Below, in pieces: positions 16,801 through 23,828 of a stretch of 64,000 nucleotides of DNA; position 1 is the first letter of the stretch; each line of letters begins with the position of its first letter. The notes under the pieces are model-generated. The model made no database searches and was not told where the DNA came from. It saw only the letters and a list, made by a program, of their open reading frames with translations. A program made the translations under genes and the position numbers. Origin of the DNA: CAUZIR01 sp034421295 (GTDB lineage: Bacteria; Chloroflexota; Dehalococcoidia; Lucifugimonadales; UBA2962); NCBI GenBank assembly GCA_034421295.1, contig DAOUKM010000019.1:248001-312000 (forward strand). Reading direction: 5' to 3'.

Positions 16801-18528
16801 TTCGTTGCGGTGCTGGGCAATCTGGACGGGGCCATTCAGGTCGGTGAAGGTCTGGCAAACGTCGCGCGCGGGTTGTCTTTCGGTGAGTTTGATTTCTGGC
16901 GGTCTAGCCGGATGATGCCGCCGGACCCGCCCGGTTTTGAAATAACCGAATTCCCTTTCTTTACGTTCCTCTTCGCTGATCTTCACGCCCACCTGATGGC
17001 CGTACCGTTTACGCTCCTGGCTCTCGGCCTGTCACTCTCGGTCGTGTTGAGAAGGTCGGGGTCGTCTCTATCTTGGGTATTGCTGCTGGCGGTTCTGGGC
17101 CTGGCGGTCGGGGTGCTGAGGTTGATAAACACGTGGGACTATCCCACCTATCTTGTTCTGGCCATCGCCGCTGTCTTGTTGGCCGGATACTTCCGCCATG
17201 GAGGACTCGGCCTGTCGATGCTGCTGCGCCCTGCGCTTGAGGCTGCATTCGTCTTTCTCGTAGGGTATCTGGTCTTCCTGCCCTTCCACCTGCGCTACGA
17301 GACCTTCTTCTCTAGTCTGGAGAAGACCACCAACACGACCGTGTTATGGCAGTTCCTCGCCGTCAGCGGCCTGTCGGTGTTCATACTCGGGAGCTTTTAC
17401 GCCAGGGAGGGCTGGGCGGTTTACGGTGGCCGACTCCGGCGGCTGGTGATGCCGGTCGGGACGCCGCTTTCTCCGGGCCGAGTCCGTCCCGCTGCCGTGG
17501 CCGTCGCGACGGTGTTGGCCCTTGCTGCACTGGTCTATGGACTGGTCGAGGTGGCAGGCAGCACAGTGCCTTTCGTGCTGGTTATGCTCATCGCGGTCAC
17601 GGTAGTAGGTGTGGCCAGAGCCGTCTCGTTCGGTCGCACCGCGCGCGTGGACGCCTATGTCGCCGCCGTGATCGGACTATCGCTGCTGCTGGTACTGGGA
17701 GTTGATTTCCTTCGCGTCGAAGGCGATATCGACCGCATGAATACGCTCTTTAAGACGTATCTGCAGGTGTGGGTGCTGATGGGTGTCGGATCGGCCTACG
17801 CCCTCTGGCGGCTCTTGTCGCCGGGTGAGCAGGACCTCCAGGCACGGTGGGCGAACTTGGCCGAGCGCCGCCGGCGTGGCGGGTTGGAGGAGGGAGAGGT
17901 CAGGACGCGACCTTCAATCGTTCGGGTCCTTGTAGTGGGCAGGAGTGTCTGGATCCTGGTGCTGGCGCTGCTGGTCGCGGCAGCCGCCATCTACACGGTC
18001 ATGGGAACGCAGGATCGGCTGCGCGACAGGTTCCAGCCGGATGGCCAGCCTTTGACCCTGGATGGAATGGCCTACATGAGGGGAGCCACGTTCACTGACG
18101 AGATGGGCCCGGTACATCTCGTCCACGACTACGAGGCGATAACCTGGATACAGCGCAACATTGAGGGTACACCGGTCATCGTCGAGGCCAGCACACCGAT
18201 TTACCGCTGGGGAGGGCGCGTCTCCATCTACACAGGCCTGCCCAGTGTTGTCGGATGGCAGTGGCATCAGGAACAGCAGCGGTGGGACTACCGGCAGGAC
18301 GTGGCCCACCGCGTCTATCAGGTCAACACGCTGTACGAGACCGAAGATCCGGCCAGGGCCCTCTCGGTGATTGAGCGCTATGACGTGGACTACGTGTACG
18401 TCGGCGAACTGGAGAGACGTTACTATCCTGAGGCTGGGATAGCGAAGTTCGAAGGCGCGCTACGCCCGTTCCTGGAACCGGTCTATGCGAACCAGGAGGT
18501 CACCTTGTACAGGGTCGTCGGTCGCTAG
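13876..18528 (+). CDS. Giant multi-pass membrane protein: PMT-like glycosyltransferase plus DUF2298
   Basis: 1550 residues with roughly 25-30 hydrophobic helices. The N-terminal half (to about 770) resembles GT39/PMT_2 dolichyl-phosphate mannosyltransferase-like proteins: a first helix, then TPHPDERAILF with the acidic catalytic-type motif. The C-terminal half is DUF2298 (Chlor_Arch_YYY), recognised by ANPDLWHPFRGGEKPMD and FINYYYFGQF around residues 825-875 and by a short conserved region near the end (PVIVEASTPIYRWGGRVS). DUF2298 is known mainly from Chloroflexota and archaea and has no established function; transfer of sugars from a lipid carrier to a surface glycan or glycoprotein is an inference. 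An alternative start is ATG 13930, just before the first helix. Confidence 0.88.
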   Translation: MGPEAVADAHKVEGRPSRMRRRWVRIAALLLVVGLALALRMYGLDWDREMPFTPHPDERAILFSVAEISPPALHDLGSLLDADESSWNPRWFPYGSLPLYLLRGVQLVSEAVGKDIVDLRVTGRAISGIADVVTVLTVYLLGSRLYGRRVGILAAGLLSVAVLHIQLSHFFAVDTLQAMFAVVALLFLYRVARYGGMGNSALAGLFIGLGLATKASQLPIFLAFGVAQLMYLFDLAGSSRSSNESFRTRLLSVALSSTIGLLVAFVAFFVTQPYALLDWSRYRADFTEQSEMVRRIRDYPYTRQYEDTVPYWYFIRQNITWGMGAPLGILAWGGALFAAVRGLALRPAVAYLALGLVLPALILVFFNSAVAVAVAAAIATIALVSTLPVRRADTRVGVLLLSWVVPYFLITGSFEVKFMRYMIPITPVLVLFGSWLALSIWREGSGRLQRFKGGRYLRAGRWVMIAAAIFLVGSTGFYAISYMFVYSGTHTAVRASEWINANVRPVSVVLKEHWEEGLPGLHSYRVRELPMYEPDGQAKLKALSEELSAAEALVFYSNRLYGTLPRLPERYPLSAAYYDLLFSGRLGYELVEYEATYPSFLGVTFVHDTFRRPGLPEPGPLGEFRPSPISLDLGHADESFSVYDHPTVMVFRNEERYDANTIRKVISSEVSARIAQATRSRGPVLSPSEFEIQREGGTWTDVFAIDRWTSRVPILSWLLLVQGLALLALPLTLWLMRPLADRGYMFSKAIGILLVAVLVWLLASLQWVSFSPRAIALAALLLAAASVIVLIYRREDILEFLRRRWSVLVIGEVVFLAAFFAFVGLRMANPDLWHPFRGGEKPMDLAYLNAVTRSTIMPPLDPWFAGGFINYYYFGQFITGTLIKATGIDVRVAYNLAVPLFFALTAGGAFSLVFNLAQACRGRSILRRPGHGETEPGFASPAGGSVLRRLWSGRLGGSLKPHDLGPVWAGLTAVAFVAVLGNLDGAIQVGEGLANVARGLSFGEFDFWRSSRMMPPDPPGFEITEFPFFTFLFADLHAHLMAVPFTLLALGLSLSVVLRRSGSSLSWVLLLAVLGLAVGVLRLINTWDYPTYLVLAIAAVLLAGYFRHGGLGLSMLLRPALEAAFVFLVGYLVFLPFHLRYETFFSSLEKTTNTTVLWQFLAVSGLSVFILGSFYAREGWAVYGGRLRRLVMPVGTPLSPGRVRPAAVAVATVLALAALVYGLVEVAGSTVPFVLVMLIAVTVVGVARAVSFGRTARVDAYVAAVIGLSLLLVLGVDFLRVEGDIDRMNTLFKTYLQVWVLMGVGSAYALWRLLSPGEQDLQARWANLAERRRRGGLEEGEVRTRPSIVRVLVVGRSVWILVLALLVAAAAIYTVMGTQDRLRDRFQPDGQPLTLDGMAYMRGATFTDEMGPVHLVHDYEAITWIQRNIEGTPVIVEASTPIYRWGGRVSIYTGLPSVVGWQWHQEQQRWDYRQDVAHRVYQVNTLYETEDPARALSVIERYDVDYVYVGELERRYYPEAGIAKFEGALRPFLEPVYANQEVTLYRVVGR

Positions 18529-18539
18529 CTCCAGCTAGC
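18524..18539. other. Small inverted repeat at a convergent gene junction
   Basis: GCTAGC-TCCA-GCTAGC spans the stop of the large membrane protein and the 6-bp gap before the flavin reductase stop. It could fold as a short hairpin in either transcript, but there is no T-run. Confidence 0.35.
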
Positions 18540-19038
18540 CCCACTTCGGATCGGCGCCGTCATGGGCGACCCTGTTGAACTTCGATTCAAAGAATATCAG
18601 CGGCCTGCCCTCGCGCACGCTAAGGCTCTTGACCTCGCCGATGAAAATCGTGTGGTCTCCCTGGGTAACCTCATCGTGCACGGTGCAGTCCATGAACGCC
18701 AAACAGCCGCTGATGTGGGCCGCGCCGCTGCCGGTGATTTCGATTTCGGCATCAGGCTGGCCGATGCGTCTCTCCGGCGGTCGCGCGTAGTACTCGGCCA
18801 CAGAGCTCTGATCCTCGTTGAGAATGTTGATGGCAAACCGTCCGGTGTCGCGGATGAGCTTGTAGGTGTTACGCCGATGGTCAACGCATACCAGAACCAG
18901 CATCGGGTCCAGGGAGACAGAGGCGATTCCGTTGGCCGCCATGCCGTGGACGGAGCCGTTCTCCTCTATGGAGGTGATCACCGATACGCCGGTGGCGAAT
19001 TTGGCCCAGGCCTTCCTGAACTTGTCGGTGTCGGGCAA
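18535..19038 (-). CDS. Flavin reductase-like FMN-binding protein
   Basis: 167-residue split-barrel protein of the flavin_reductase domain family, the small component that supplies reduced flavin to two-component monooxygenases or works as an NAD(P)H:flavin oxidoreductase. Typical features are FATGVSVIT near the N-terminus, HGMAANGIASVSLDPMLVLVCV with the isoalloxazine-contacting segment, FAINILNEDQ, and the GDHTIFIGEV strand near the C-terminus. The start is TTG 19038, 5 nt after GGAAAGG. A TATAAT box (19085-19090, minus strand) lies upstream. No monooxygenase partner is in the window. Confidence 0.88.
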   Translation of the reverse strand: MPDTDKFRKAWAKFATGVSVITSIEENGSVHGMAANGIASVSLDPMLVLVCVDHRRNTYKLIRDTGRFAINILNEDQSSVAEYYARPPERRIGQPDAEIEITGSGAAHISGCLAFMDCTVHDEVTQGDHTIFIGEVKSLSVREGRPLIFFESKFNRVAHDGADPKWG

Positions 19039-19084
19039 GGCCCTTCCTTTCCAGTTGGTCGCGGCGGCTTAGTGACTGGCCCGA

Positions 19085-19090
19085 ATTATA
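19085..19090 (-). promoter_or_regulatory. -10 box (TATAAT) for the flavin reductase gene
   Basis: Consensus TATAAT on the minus strand, 46 nt before the TTG start, followed by TCGGGCCAG. No -35 element at the right distance. It is back to back with the AsnC-gene promoter. Confidence 0.5.
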
Positions 19091-19100
19091 TTGCAGATGT

Positions 19101-19130
19101 TTGACACCCCTTCCGGGCCGATCCTAGAAT
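19101..19130 (+). promoter_or_regulatory. Promoter of the AsnC-type gene (TTGACA-18-TAGAAT)
   Basis: Consensus -35 TTGACA (19101-19106), an 18-bp spacer and TAGAAT (19125-19130), 21 nt before the TTG start. The -10 lies inside a 10-bp inverted repeat, so this promoter is probably repressible. Confidence 0.7.
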
Positions 19131-19138
19131 CGGCCCGG
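19113..19138. promoter_or_regulatory. 10-bp inverted repeat over the promoter (candidate operator)
   Basis: CCGGGCCGAT (19113-19122) and ATCGGCCCGG (19129-19138) are exact inverted copies separated by CCTAGA, covering the -10 box and predicted start site. There is no T-run after it and a gene starts 13 nt later, so an operator fits better than a terminator. Confidence 0.6.
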
Positions 19139-19151
19139 TGGGGAGGTAAAG

Positions 19152-19394
19152 TTGAGCACCAAAGCCTACGTACTTATCGAGACTTCGGTCGGCAAGGCCC
19201 GGGATGTGTCCGAGGCGCTTGGTGACCTGCCGACCGTTGTGACGGTGGACGCTGTGACCGGACCCTATGACATCATTGCGGTCGTCGACGCGGACGACCT
19301 GGGCGCCGTGGGAGAGTTGGTCACCGGGAAGATTCACACGATCGGCGGAATCGTCCGAACTGTGACCTGCCTATCTATGGGGACGGCGATCTAG
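19152..19394 (+). CDS. Stand-alone Lrp/AsnC-type ligand-binding (RAM) domain protein
   Basis: 80-residue protein that corresponds to only the C-terminal effector domain of Lrp/AsnC regulators, without the helix-turn-helix half. The pattern is clear: AYVLIETSVGKARDVSEAL, VVTVDAVTGPYDIIAVVDADD (turn with the conserved G and D) and the final GGIVRTVTCLSM strand. Such single-domain proteins oligomerise and bind amino acids or similar small molecules; lacking DNA-binding they act through partners. The TTG start follows GGGAGGT by 5 nt. It is a single gene between divergent and convergent neighbours, with its own strong promoter. Confidence 0.88.
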   Translation: MSTKAYVLIETSVGKARDVSEALGDLPTVVTVDAVTGPYDIIAVVDADDLGAVGELVTGKIHTIGGIVRTVTCLSMGTAI

Positions 19395-19500
19395 GAGGGG
19401 TAGGGCACTCATCGCGCACGGGCATCGGCAGCGTAGCCCTAACCGGCGCATCCTGCCGGACGCTGTCCACTGCTGACGCGATTCCCGGGGGAGAGCGGCG

Positions 19501-20568
19501 CTAGGCGAACGTCAGCGCCCTTCGTGGGTTGTCAACTAGAAGTTGATCGATCAGACCCTGGTCGAGACCCCGCCGGCGCAGTCGCGGGACTATGTTGTCG
19601 AGGATGTGGGCGATTCCCTTACCACCGTAGCGGGTGAGCTGGTGTTTGAAGTTGGCGTCGTGAGAGATGACGACCTGATCGGCGAAACCCCTCTCGATTA
19701 GGAACTCTATCTTGTCCATCTCCTGCGCGTCGCTGGCCGCGAACTCATTGTATTTTCCCATGTAGCGGATGCTCGAATCCTCGTAGGCGCCGAGGTGATC
19801 AAACTCCAGAAAGCACCCGGCCTGCCCAAGCTCTGTCATGGCGCCCATGTCCCAGATGGCCATGCCCAGATGGGCGAATATGATGTTTGTGGGGTCTGCG
19901 CCCGCGGCAATGAGAACGTCCAGAATGCCGTGAGGAGACCAGTCGTTAAGTCCCGGGTGGATCATGATGGGCGCGCCGGTCTCAATCTGGGCGCATGCCG
20001 AGGCTCGCAGCACCTTGCGCTCGTTCTCGGTAAGCGGGTGGAAGTTTCCGACCTCGCCGATCAACCCGCTCTTGATGCCTGTGTCGTCGACGCCGAGCGT
20101 GATGTCGCGCACGATCTTGTCGGAGAGTAGCTCCTCGGAGCGCTGGTCCATGTCCGCAGGGTGGGCGACGGGCACGTAGTAGCTGCCCCCCATGACGATG
20201 TTAAGCCCCGTGGCCCTGGAGATCCTGGCCAAGCCCCGGGGGTCCCGCCCTATGCCCAGGCTGGTGGCGTCGACCACCGAGACGCCCCCGGAGTACCGGT
20301 ACTGGAGAGCCTCTTCGATGGCGACCTCAATGTCCCAGAGCCTGCCCGTGTCCTTGTTGTGCGACCAGTTGGCCATGATGCCCCCCAGCCGTTCGATAGA
20401 GACCGGTGCGTCTATCCAGACCCTCCGGCTCGCCTCCTCGGGCGGCTCGAAGTAGCATTCCAGGTCGACGAGCAGGTGCTCGTGCATGATCGTGAGACCG
20501 AGTTGTTCGGGTGGGATCGTTCCCAGAACGGTCTGTACCCATCCCGACTGCGGGCTGTTTGGCGCCAT
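19501..20568 (-). CDS. Phosphotriesterase-family hydrolase (PTE-3, glutamate type)
   Basis: 355-residue PTE-superfamily hydrolase, close in architecture to PTE-2. Ligands: TIMHEHLLVD (HxH), GLIGEVGN (bridging Glu), IMIHPGLND, FAHLGMA and ISHDANFKH (Asp). The start is taken at ATG 20568, because the family opening (GWVQTVLGTIPPEQLG) follows directly; a GTG 9 nt upstream is an alternative, and no strong Shine-Dalgarno is seen. It is divergent from the DapA-like gene, about 130 bp apart, and ends against the AsnC-type gene. Substrate unknown; lactones or amide/ester compounds are usual for this branch. Confidence 0.88.
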   Translation of the reverse strand: MAPNSPQSGWVQTVLGTIPPEQLGLTIMHEHLLVDLECYFEPPEEASRRVWIDAPVSIERLGGIMANWSHNKDTGRLWDIEVAIEEALQYRYSGGVSVVDATSLGIGRDPRGLARISRATGLNIVMGGSYYVPVAHPADMDQRSEELLSDKIVRDITLGVDDTGIKSGLIGEVGNFHPLTENERKVLRASACAQIETGAPIMIHPGLNDWSPHGILDVLIAAGADPTNIIFAHLGMAIWDMGAMTELGQAGCFLEFDHLGAYEDSSIRYMGKYNEFAASDAQEMDKIEFLIERGFADQVVISHDANFKHQLTRYGGKGIAHILDNIVPRLRRRGLDQGLIDQLLVDNPRRALTFA

Positions 20569-20661
20569 AACTGTCACGGTGCCTGCTGAGTTTGCATCAG
20601 AGTCTATAGAAATCGAGGGCGACCAACACTGTCGGCGCGCGAACACGAGGGGCGGGTAAGG

Positions 20662-20667
20662 TACTAT
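20662..20667 (+). promoter_or_regulatory. -10-like TACTAT box before the DapA-like gene
   Basis: TACTAT lies 29 nt before the start ATG, within the divergent spacer shared with PTE-3. No -35 element is clear. Confidence 0.35.
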
Positions 20668-20696
20668 GCGATCGGTCGACTGCCCAGGAGGATCAG

Positions 20697-21644
20697 ATGG
20701 ACTACGATGCGATTCGCCAAGAGCTAAGAGGGCCGGCGGTGCTGGTGATGACGCCGTTCGACTCTGCCTATCAACTCAACCTGGACGCCCTGCGCATGAA
20801 TATCCGCCACATCGTCCAGGGTGGAGTCTCAAGGGGCAAGGGATTCGTAATCTGCCCATCCGGGACGGGCGAGTACAACACCTTGTCCGGAGACGAACAC
20901 AGGGCCGTCGTGGAGGCGGCCGTGGAGTCCGCGCAGGGGGACATAGAGATCGTCGCCGGAGTCGCGTCCAGTTCGCACTTCGAAGTCATAGAGCGCTGCA
21001 ATCAGGCCCTCGATGCAGGCGCAAAGGTGGCTATGGTACCGCCTCAGTACTACTACCATGGCATGGACCGGGACGCACTTGTTCGCTGGTACGCAGAGAT
21101 AGCCAGCCAGACGCAGATCGGCCTTATGGTGTACGACCAGTCCTGGCGACGTCTGGGCGATAGCGTGGATTGCCGGACGACGGCCCGGTTGGTTGACATC
21201 CCCAGCGTGGTCTCAGTGAAGCGGGGATTCGAGCCCTCCTTCCAGGACTATGTGGAAACGATGGACCGCTTTGCCGAGAGGTTGGCTATCGTGGACAACT
21301 CGTATGGACATACCGCGGGTATGGCTCATCAGCACGGCGCCTCCTCCTACATAACGGGCATCGCCGCCTTCTGGCCCCAGGGGGAAGCGAAGTACTGGTC
21401 GCTGCTTGAGGCCGGCAGGTACGCTGAAGCCGACAGGCTCCACTCTCGGCAATCCACCTTCTGGCACTTTGTCGACGACGATTTCGCCGGCTATGCCACC
21501 AACGTGCTGAAGGCTGCGGCCAGGTACGTAGGCATTGAAGCCGGATCCGTGCGACCTCCGTTCCGCGACCTCAGTGATGAGGAGCGGGCCAGGCTGGCCG
21601 ATATTCTCCGTGAACTGGGGGTGCCTGAAGCGCACACAGTCTGA
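20697..21644 (+). CDS. DapA/NAL-family aldolase or dehydratase
   Basis: 315-residue class I Schiff-base TIM-barrel protein of the dihydrodipicolinate synthase / N-acetylneuraminate lyase family. The Schiff-base lysine is in VVSVKRGF, the catalytic tyrosine in LMVYDQS, and the substrate carboxylate loop is GTGEYNTLSGDEH (family consensus GTTGE.tLt..E). Because the GTTGE motif is changed to SGTGEYNT and the barrel is longer than DapA (about 295), it is more likely a catabolic oxo-acid aldolase or dehydratase than the lysine-pathway enzyme. GGAGG lies 5-6 nt before ATG. The MBL hydrolase gene follows after 6 bp, same operon. Confidence 0.85.
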   Translation: MDYDAIRQELRGPAVLVMTPFDSAYQLNLDALRMNIRHIVQGGVSRGKGFVICPSGTGEYNTLSGDEHRAVVEAAVESAQGDIEIVAGVASSSHFEVIERCNQALDAGAKVAMVPPQYYYHGMDRDALVRWYAEIASQTQIGLMVYDQSWRRLGDSVDCRTTARLVDIPSVVSVKRGFEPSFQDYVETMDRFAERLAIVDNSYGHTAGMAHQHGASSYITGIAAFWPQGEAKYWSLLEAGRYAEADRLHSRQSTFWHFVDDDFAGYATNVLKAAARYVGIEAGSVRPPFRDLSDEERARLADILRELGVPEAHTV

Positions 21645-21650
21645 GGGTCG

Positions 21651-22427
21651 ATGCGAATGCGTGTCGCCCGCGGCGTCCACATGATCCCGGGCATAAGGTG
21701 GTCCCGTGTCTGGCTGATTGAAGGGGAAGACGAACTGGCCCTGGTGGACGCTGGCCATCCCTGGACTTCATCTGCGGTGGCGGGTTATCTGCGGTCGATT
21801 GGCCGCGGCTTGCAGGAAGTGTCCCTGATCCTGATAACTCACGCTCATCCCGACCATTTCGGCGGTGCCGCCAGGCTGCGGATGACGACTGGGGCTCGCA
21901 TCGTCGCCCATCCGGCGGACTGTCGCCGATTGTCGGACGGGACGTGGAGCCTTAGCTACCTGGGGGCGGGGAGCGTAGCCGCTCCGGTACCGTTCTTTCG
22001 CAGGACGCCGGTCGATCTGTTGGTGGGGGATGGCGACGTCCTTCCGTTTTCCCGAGCCGTTCGTGTATTCCACACGCCAGGACATTCGCCGGGCAGCCTG
22101 TGTTACCTGCTGGAGCGAGACGGGGTCCTGTTCACCGGAGATACACTCTTCAGCGACGGTCGCAGGGTGGCCAGGTCGGCGCCCTTTCCCAAGTCGGACC
22201 GCAGCCTCTACAGGCACTCGGTTGCAAGGATGTCGGACCTCGAGTTCGATGTTCTGTGCGGTGGCCATGGCCGGGCTCTGGAGGGAAGTGGCTCAGCTGC
22301 GGTCCGCGAGCTGGTCAGGCGTCGCCCGGAGCCTCCTGGCTGGGGACAGGTGCTGGCGCGCCTAGCCGGGCGCACACGGGGTCTTTCCAGATGTAATCGC
22401 CGTCGTGACCCGCCGCCCGGGCCCTAG
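21651..22427 (+). CDS. MBL-fold metallohydrolase
   Basis: 258-residue metallo-beta-lactamase-fold protein with the full two-metal set: ITHAHPDHFGG (HxHxDH), HTPGHSPGS, FTGDTLF (bridging Asp) and CGGHG. This is the glyoxalase II-like or lactonase-like type. The ATG is 6 bp after the stop of the aldolase gene, so the two are cotranscribed; a lactone or thioester opened here and cleaved by the aldolase is a reasonable but unproven pathway. The last 25 residues are Arg/Pro-rich and look disordered. Confidence 0.87.
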   Translation: MRMRVARGVHMIPGIRWSRVWLIEGEDELALVDAGHPWTSSAVAGYLRSIGRGLQEVSLILITHAHPDHFGGAARLRMTTGARIVAHPADCRRLSDGTWSLSYLGAGSVAAPVPFFRRTPVDLLVGDGDVLPFSRAVRVFHTPGHSPGSLCYLLERDGVLFTGDTLFSDGRRVARSAPFPKSDRSLYRHSVARMSDLEFDVLCGGHGRALEGSGSAAVRELVRRRPEPPGWGQVLARLAGRTRGLSRCNRRRDPPPGP

Positions 22428-22461
22428 GTGCTGAGTCCCCGACCCTGGACCTGGCACGTCA

Positions 22462-23694
22462 CTAGACCAGGAGCAGTCCGTTTTCCTTGATCACGCGGCC
22501 CTGGCTGATTATGGTGTCCACCTTGTGCAGCGTACGGATGTCTGACAGCGGATCGCCTGCGATCATCAGCGCATCCGCCGATTTTCCCGGCTCGAGAGTT
22601 CCGGTCTCGTCGTCTATATCCAGGCACTCGGCGGATGTGCGGGTGGCCGAGACTATTGCGTCCATCTCGGAGATGCCCATCCCCTCGACCATTACCTGCG
22701 GCGTGTAGGCAAAGTCGCCGAACTCAACGAAGGCCATGCCTGTGTCCAGTCCTGTGACGAACTTGACCCCCCGGTCCCACATGTCGCGGAGGATGGCATA
22801 GCGACCCTCGGGGTCGTCAAGAACCGCCGAGGTGGAGCCCGGATCGGGAGGCACACCCTTGAGAGCCCTGATGTCAGCAATTGCGATGGTTGGGTCGACC
22901 CACAGGCCCTTTTCGGCCATGCTGTCGGCCACCTTGGGTCGGTAGTCCCAGTTGTCCCCCTCGTCTGCCGGTAGCCAGGTGCTGTGAATCAGGTTGTGCA
23001 CGCCGGCCTCAGTGCAGTTGACCACGCCTACCGTGCCATGGCAGTGGGCTGCGACCCTCACCCCCATTCGATCGGCGTCGGCAACAGCCGCCTTGAGGGT
23101 GGAGGCGGGATACTGGGCTGCTCGCACGTTGGACCGCGGGGTGAACGCGCCGCCGGTCGACATGATCTTGATGTAGTCGGCCCCCAGCTTTATCTGCCGC
23201 CGGACGGCTGTAACGACCTCGTCGACGGTGTCGGCTTCGGTGCCGAAGCTGTTGCAGTGACCACCGGTAGTCGTGATCGGCGTGCCCGTTACGAGCATGC
23301 GAGGTCCCGGGATCTTGCCGTCCGCAACCGCCCTCTTGACCGGGAAGGCGATCTCGTTGCGGCTGCCCAGGTCGCGAACCGTGGTTACACCGGACGCCAG
23401 GGTCGCTCGAACCGCGTTGACCGAACGCATCAGCAGTTCGTCGTGGCTCTCCCTTGTGACGTGTTCGTAGGCATCGGGGCTGGCCGAACAGTGCATGTGG
23501 GAGTGCACTTCAATGAAACCCGGCATGATGGTGCCGCCGGCCAGTTCCATGACTTCTCCGTTCGGGCTGCCGCCGAGCTGGTCCCGTGTTGTGACCGCAA
23601 GTATGCGGCCGTCCTCAATGATCAGGGCGCCGTTGGGGACGGGAGCCGCCCCTGTACCGTCGATCAGTCGGTCGGCGATGAGAATTCGTCGCAT
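22462..23694 (-). CDS. Amidohydrolase (imidazolonepropionase/prolidase-like)
   Basis: 410-residue amidohydrolase-superfamily TIM-barrel enzyme with the N-terminal small beta domain (LIADRLIDGTG...GALIIEDGRI). Metal ligands: FIEVHSHMHCS (HxH), DYIKIMSTGG (candidate bridging Lys), AAHCHG and TGLDTG (catalytic Asp). The pattern fits the group annotated as imidazolonepropionase-like or Xaa-Pro dipeptidase-like amidohydrolases; the substrate is unknown. The gene is divergent from the 2-oxoacid dehydrogenase cluster, and both begin at a shared palindromic promoter. It ends 35 bp from the convergent MBL gene. Confidence 0.87.
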   Translation of the reverse strand: MRRILIADRLIDGTGAAPVPNGALIIEDGRILAVTTRDQLGGSPNGEVMELAGGTIMPGFIEVHSHMHCSASPDAYEHVTRESHDELLMRSVNAVRATLASGVTTVRDLGSRNEIAFPVKRAVADGKIPGPRMLVTGTPITTTGGHCNSFGTEADTVDEVVTAVRRQIKLGADYIKIMSTGGAFTPRSNVRAAQYPASTLKAAVADADRMGVRVAAHCHGTVGVVNCTEAGVHNLIHSTWLPADEGDNWDYRPKVADSMAEKGLWVDPTIAIADIRALKGVPPDPGSTSAVLDDPEGRYAILRDMWDRGVKFVTGLDTGMAFVEFGDFAYTPQVMVEGMGISEMDAIVSATRTSAECLDIDDETGTLEPGKSADALMIAGDPLSDIRTLHKVDTIISQGRVIKENGLLLV

Positions 23695-23727
23695 CGAGGG
23701 TTCCTTAAGGGTCCGGGAGGGAATGTC

Positions 23728-23762
23728 GGCGGGATTATAGGGTTATCGGATATAATCCCGCC
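23728..23762. promoter_or_regulatory. Palindromic divergent promoter with two back-to-back TATAAT boxes
   Basis: GGCGGGATTATA (23728-23739) and TATAATCCCGCC (23751-23762) are exact 12-bp inverted copies with an 11-bp spacer. Read outward on either strand each arm is TATAATCCCGCC, so each gives a consensus -10 box, one for the amidohydrolase gene (33-34 nt leader) and one for the E1 alpha gene (about 66 nt leader). The two polymerase footprints would overlap, so the promoters should exclude each other. Confidence 0.7.
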
Positions 23763-23828
23763 ACCGGCGGGCAAGCGGCCCAGCCGACTAGGATAGGCGC
23801 GGTTTTTCGAAGTTTTGGAGGGCGGTTT

